Of a stretch of 64,000 nucleotides of DNA, positions 63,666 through 64,000 are shown in pieces. The notes under the pieces are model-generated. The model did no database searches. It had not been told where the DNA came from and worked only from the letters and a program-made list of their open reading frames with translations. The stretch's first letter is position 1. The number at the start of each line of letters is the position of its first letter. Position numbers and translations under genes: made by a program. The DNA comes from Flavobacteriales bacterium (GTDB lineage Bacteria > Bacteroidota > Bacteroidia > Flavobacteriales_F > PHOS-HE28): the NCBI GenBank assembly GCA_030584065.1, contig CP129489.1:1016640-1080639 (forward strand), given 5' to 3'.

Positions 63666-64000
63666 GTGACCATAAACGCTGGTTCAATCAGGCTTGGCCG
63701 CCACTCCTCCCCGGCAGTTATCGCCACAGCCCTCGCAGGGCTGCTGACCCTCGCTTCCACCGCTCAGGACGATGGACAGGAGTACCGCATCCTGAAAGTG
63801 GGCGGCACCGAGAGCATCGCCGGCTACCTCACCAGCTGGATCGATGTTTCGCCGGATGGCAGCACCGTGGGCCTCTCCGCCACGCAAGGCTTCCCCTACC
63901 GACTCTTCCCCGCCAGCGACGAGGCCCAGGTGCGCACCATCGACGTGGGAAACTGGTACGCCGGGTCCCGCGCACGCTTCAGCAGCACAGGCAGATACAT
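63666..64000 (+). CDS. Exported protein, N-terminal part (cut by window edge)
   Basis: An open frame runs from a GTG at 63666 to the right edge, 111 codons so far. It starts with a signal peptide (SPAVIATALAGLLTLASTAQ) and continues with YLTSWIDVSPDGSTVGLSAT, FPYRLFPASDEAQV and a strand-rich pattern like WD40/beta-propeller blades. The frame has no ATG between the upstream in-frame TAG and the signal peptide, so GTG is the likely start. The function is unknown. Confidence 0.55.
   Translation, partial: MTINAGSIRLGRHSSPAVIATALAGLLTLASTAQDDGQEYRILKVGGTESIAGYLTSWIDVSPDGSTVGLSATQGFPYRLFPASDEAQVRTIDVGNWYAGSRARFSSTGRY

Overview
The window is chromosomal DNA from a GC-rich member of the Bacteroidota, most likely a Flavobacteriales-type lineage. 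The evidence is type IX secretion (T9SS) C-terminal sorting domains on exported proteins, a giant cell-surface protein with SprB-type repeats, a family-92 glycosidase, small Bacteroidota-specific proteins (DUF493, DUF3078), and repeated promoter elements of the Bacteroidota type TAnnTTTG. The genus assignment is not possible from sequence alone. I see no phage, insertion sequence or CRISPR array.

Layout. 1-3300: the start of gyrA (leftward) and clpC (rightward). 3380-4703: a leftward DUF493 / small membrane protein / outer-membrane protein operon. 4786-7379: an exported protein followed by an ECF sigma factor and its probable membrane anti-sigma partner. 7383-11820: an exported asparaginase-type hydrolase, a secreted endonuclease I, a secreted alpha/beta hydrolase and a porin-like barrel. 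11876-12640: tRNA-Ala(CGC) with two rhodanese genes directly behind it. 13113-15225: a TPR lipoprotein and recA. 15699-25463: a 3254-residue secreted adhesin-like protein, with 19 near-identical 222-bp repeats in exact register. 25571-31086: ychF, thrS, infC, rpmI and rplT. 31247-37814: a lipoprotein, an FMN reductase, and a sugar operon (MFS symporter, ROK kinase, GH92 mannosidase).

38012-42303 is the most unusual block: a nine-gene, tightly packed operon. It starts from the best promoter in the window and encodes an ArsR-type repressor, five SRPBCC/AHSA1-type proteins (one fused in frame to a rifampin ADP-ribosyltransferase, Arr), two DUF1801 proteins and a GyrI-like ligand-binding protein. 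It looks like an inducible system for sensing, binding and modifying small toxic molecules.

42403-49408: cysteine desulfurase and GlmM (leftward), then a rightward run of a TPR protein, a phosphosulfolactate-synthase family enzyme, a rhodanese, a DUF368 undecaprenyl-phosphate translocase and aroE. 49413-53706: two small proteins and a metal-uptake locus, in which a TonB-dependent receptor diverges from a DtxR/MntR regulator and a ZIP transporter. The two sides share a palindromic operator, and both start codons lie where transcription is predicted to start. 53766-64000: smpB, a membrane glycosyltransferase, a DUF3078 protein, tRNA-Val(GAC), a fatty-acid hydroxylase, sucD, an MFS exporter, a type-II NADH dehydrogenase, mnmE, and the start of an exported protein cut by the window edge.

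Regulation. Most transcription-unit starts carry a TAnnTTTG-like element, often as TAnnTTCG or CAnnTTTG, 5-45 nt before the start codon. At several genes the spacing is so short that leaderless mRNA is predicted.
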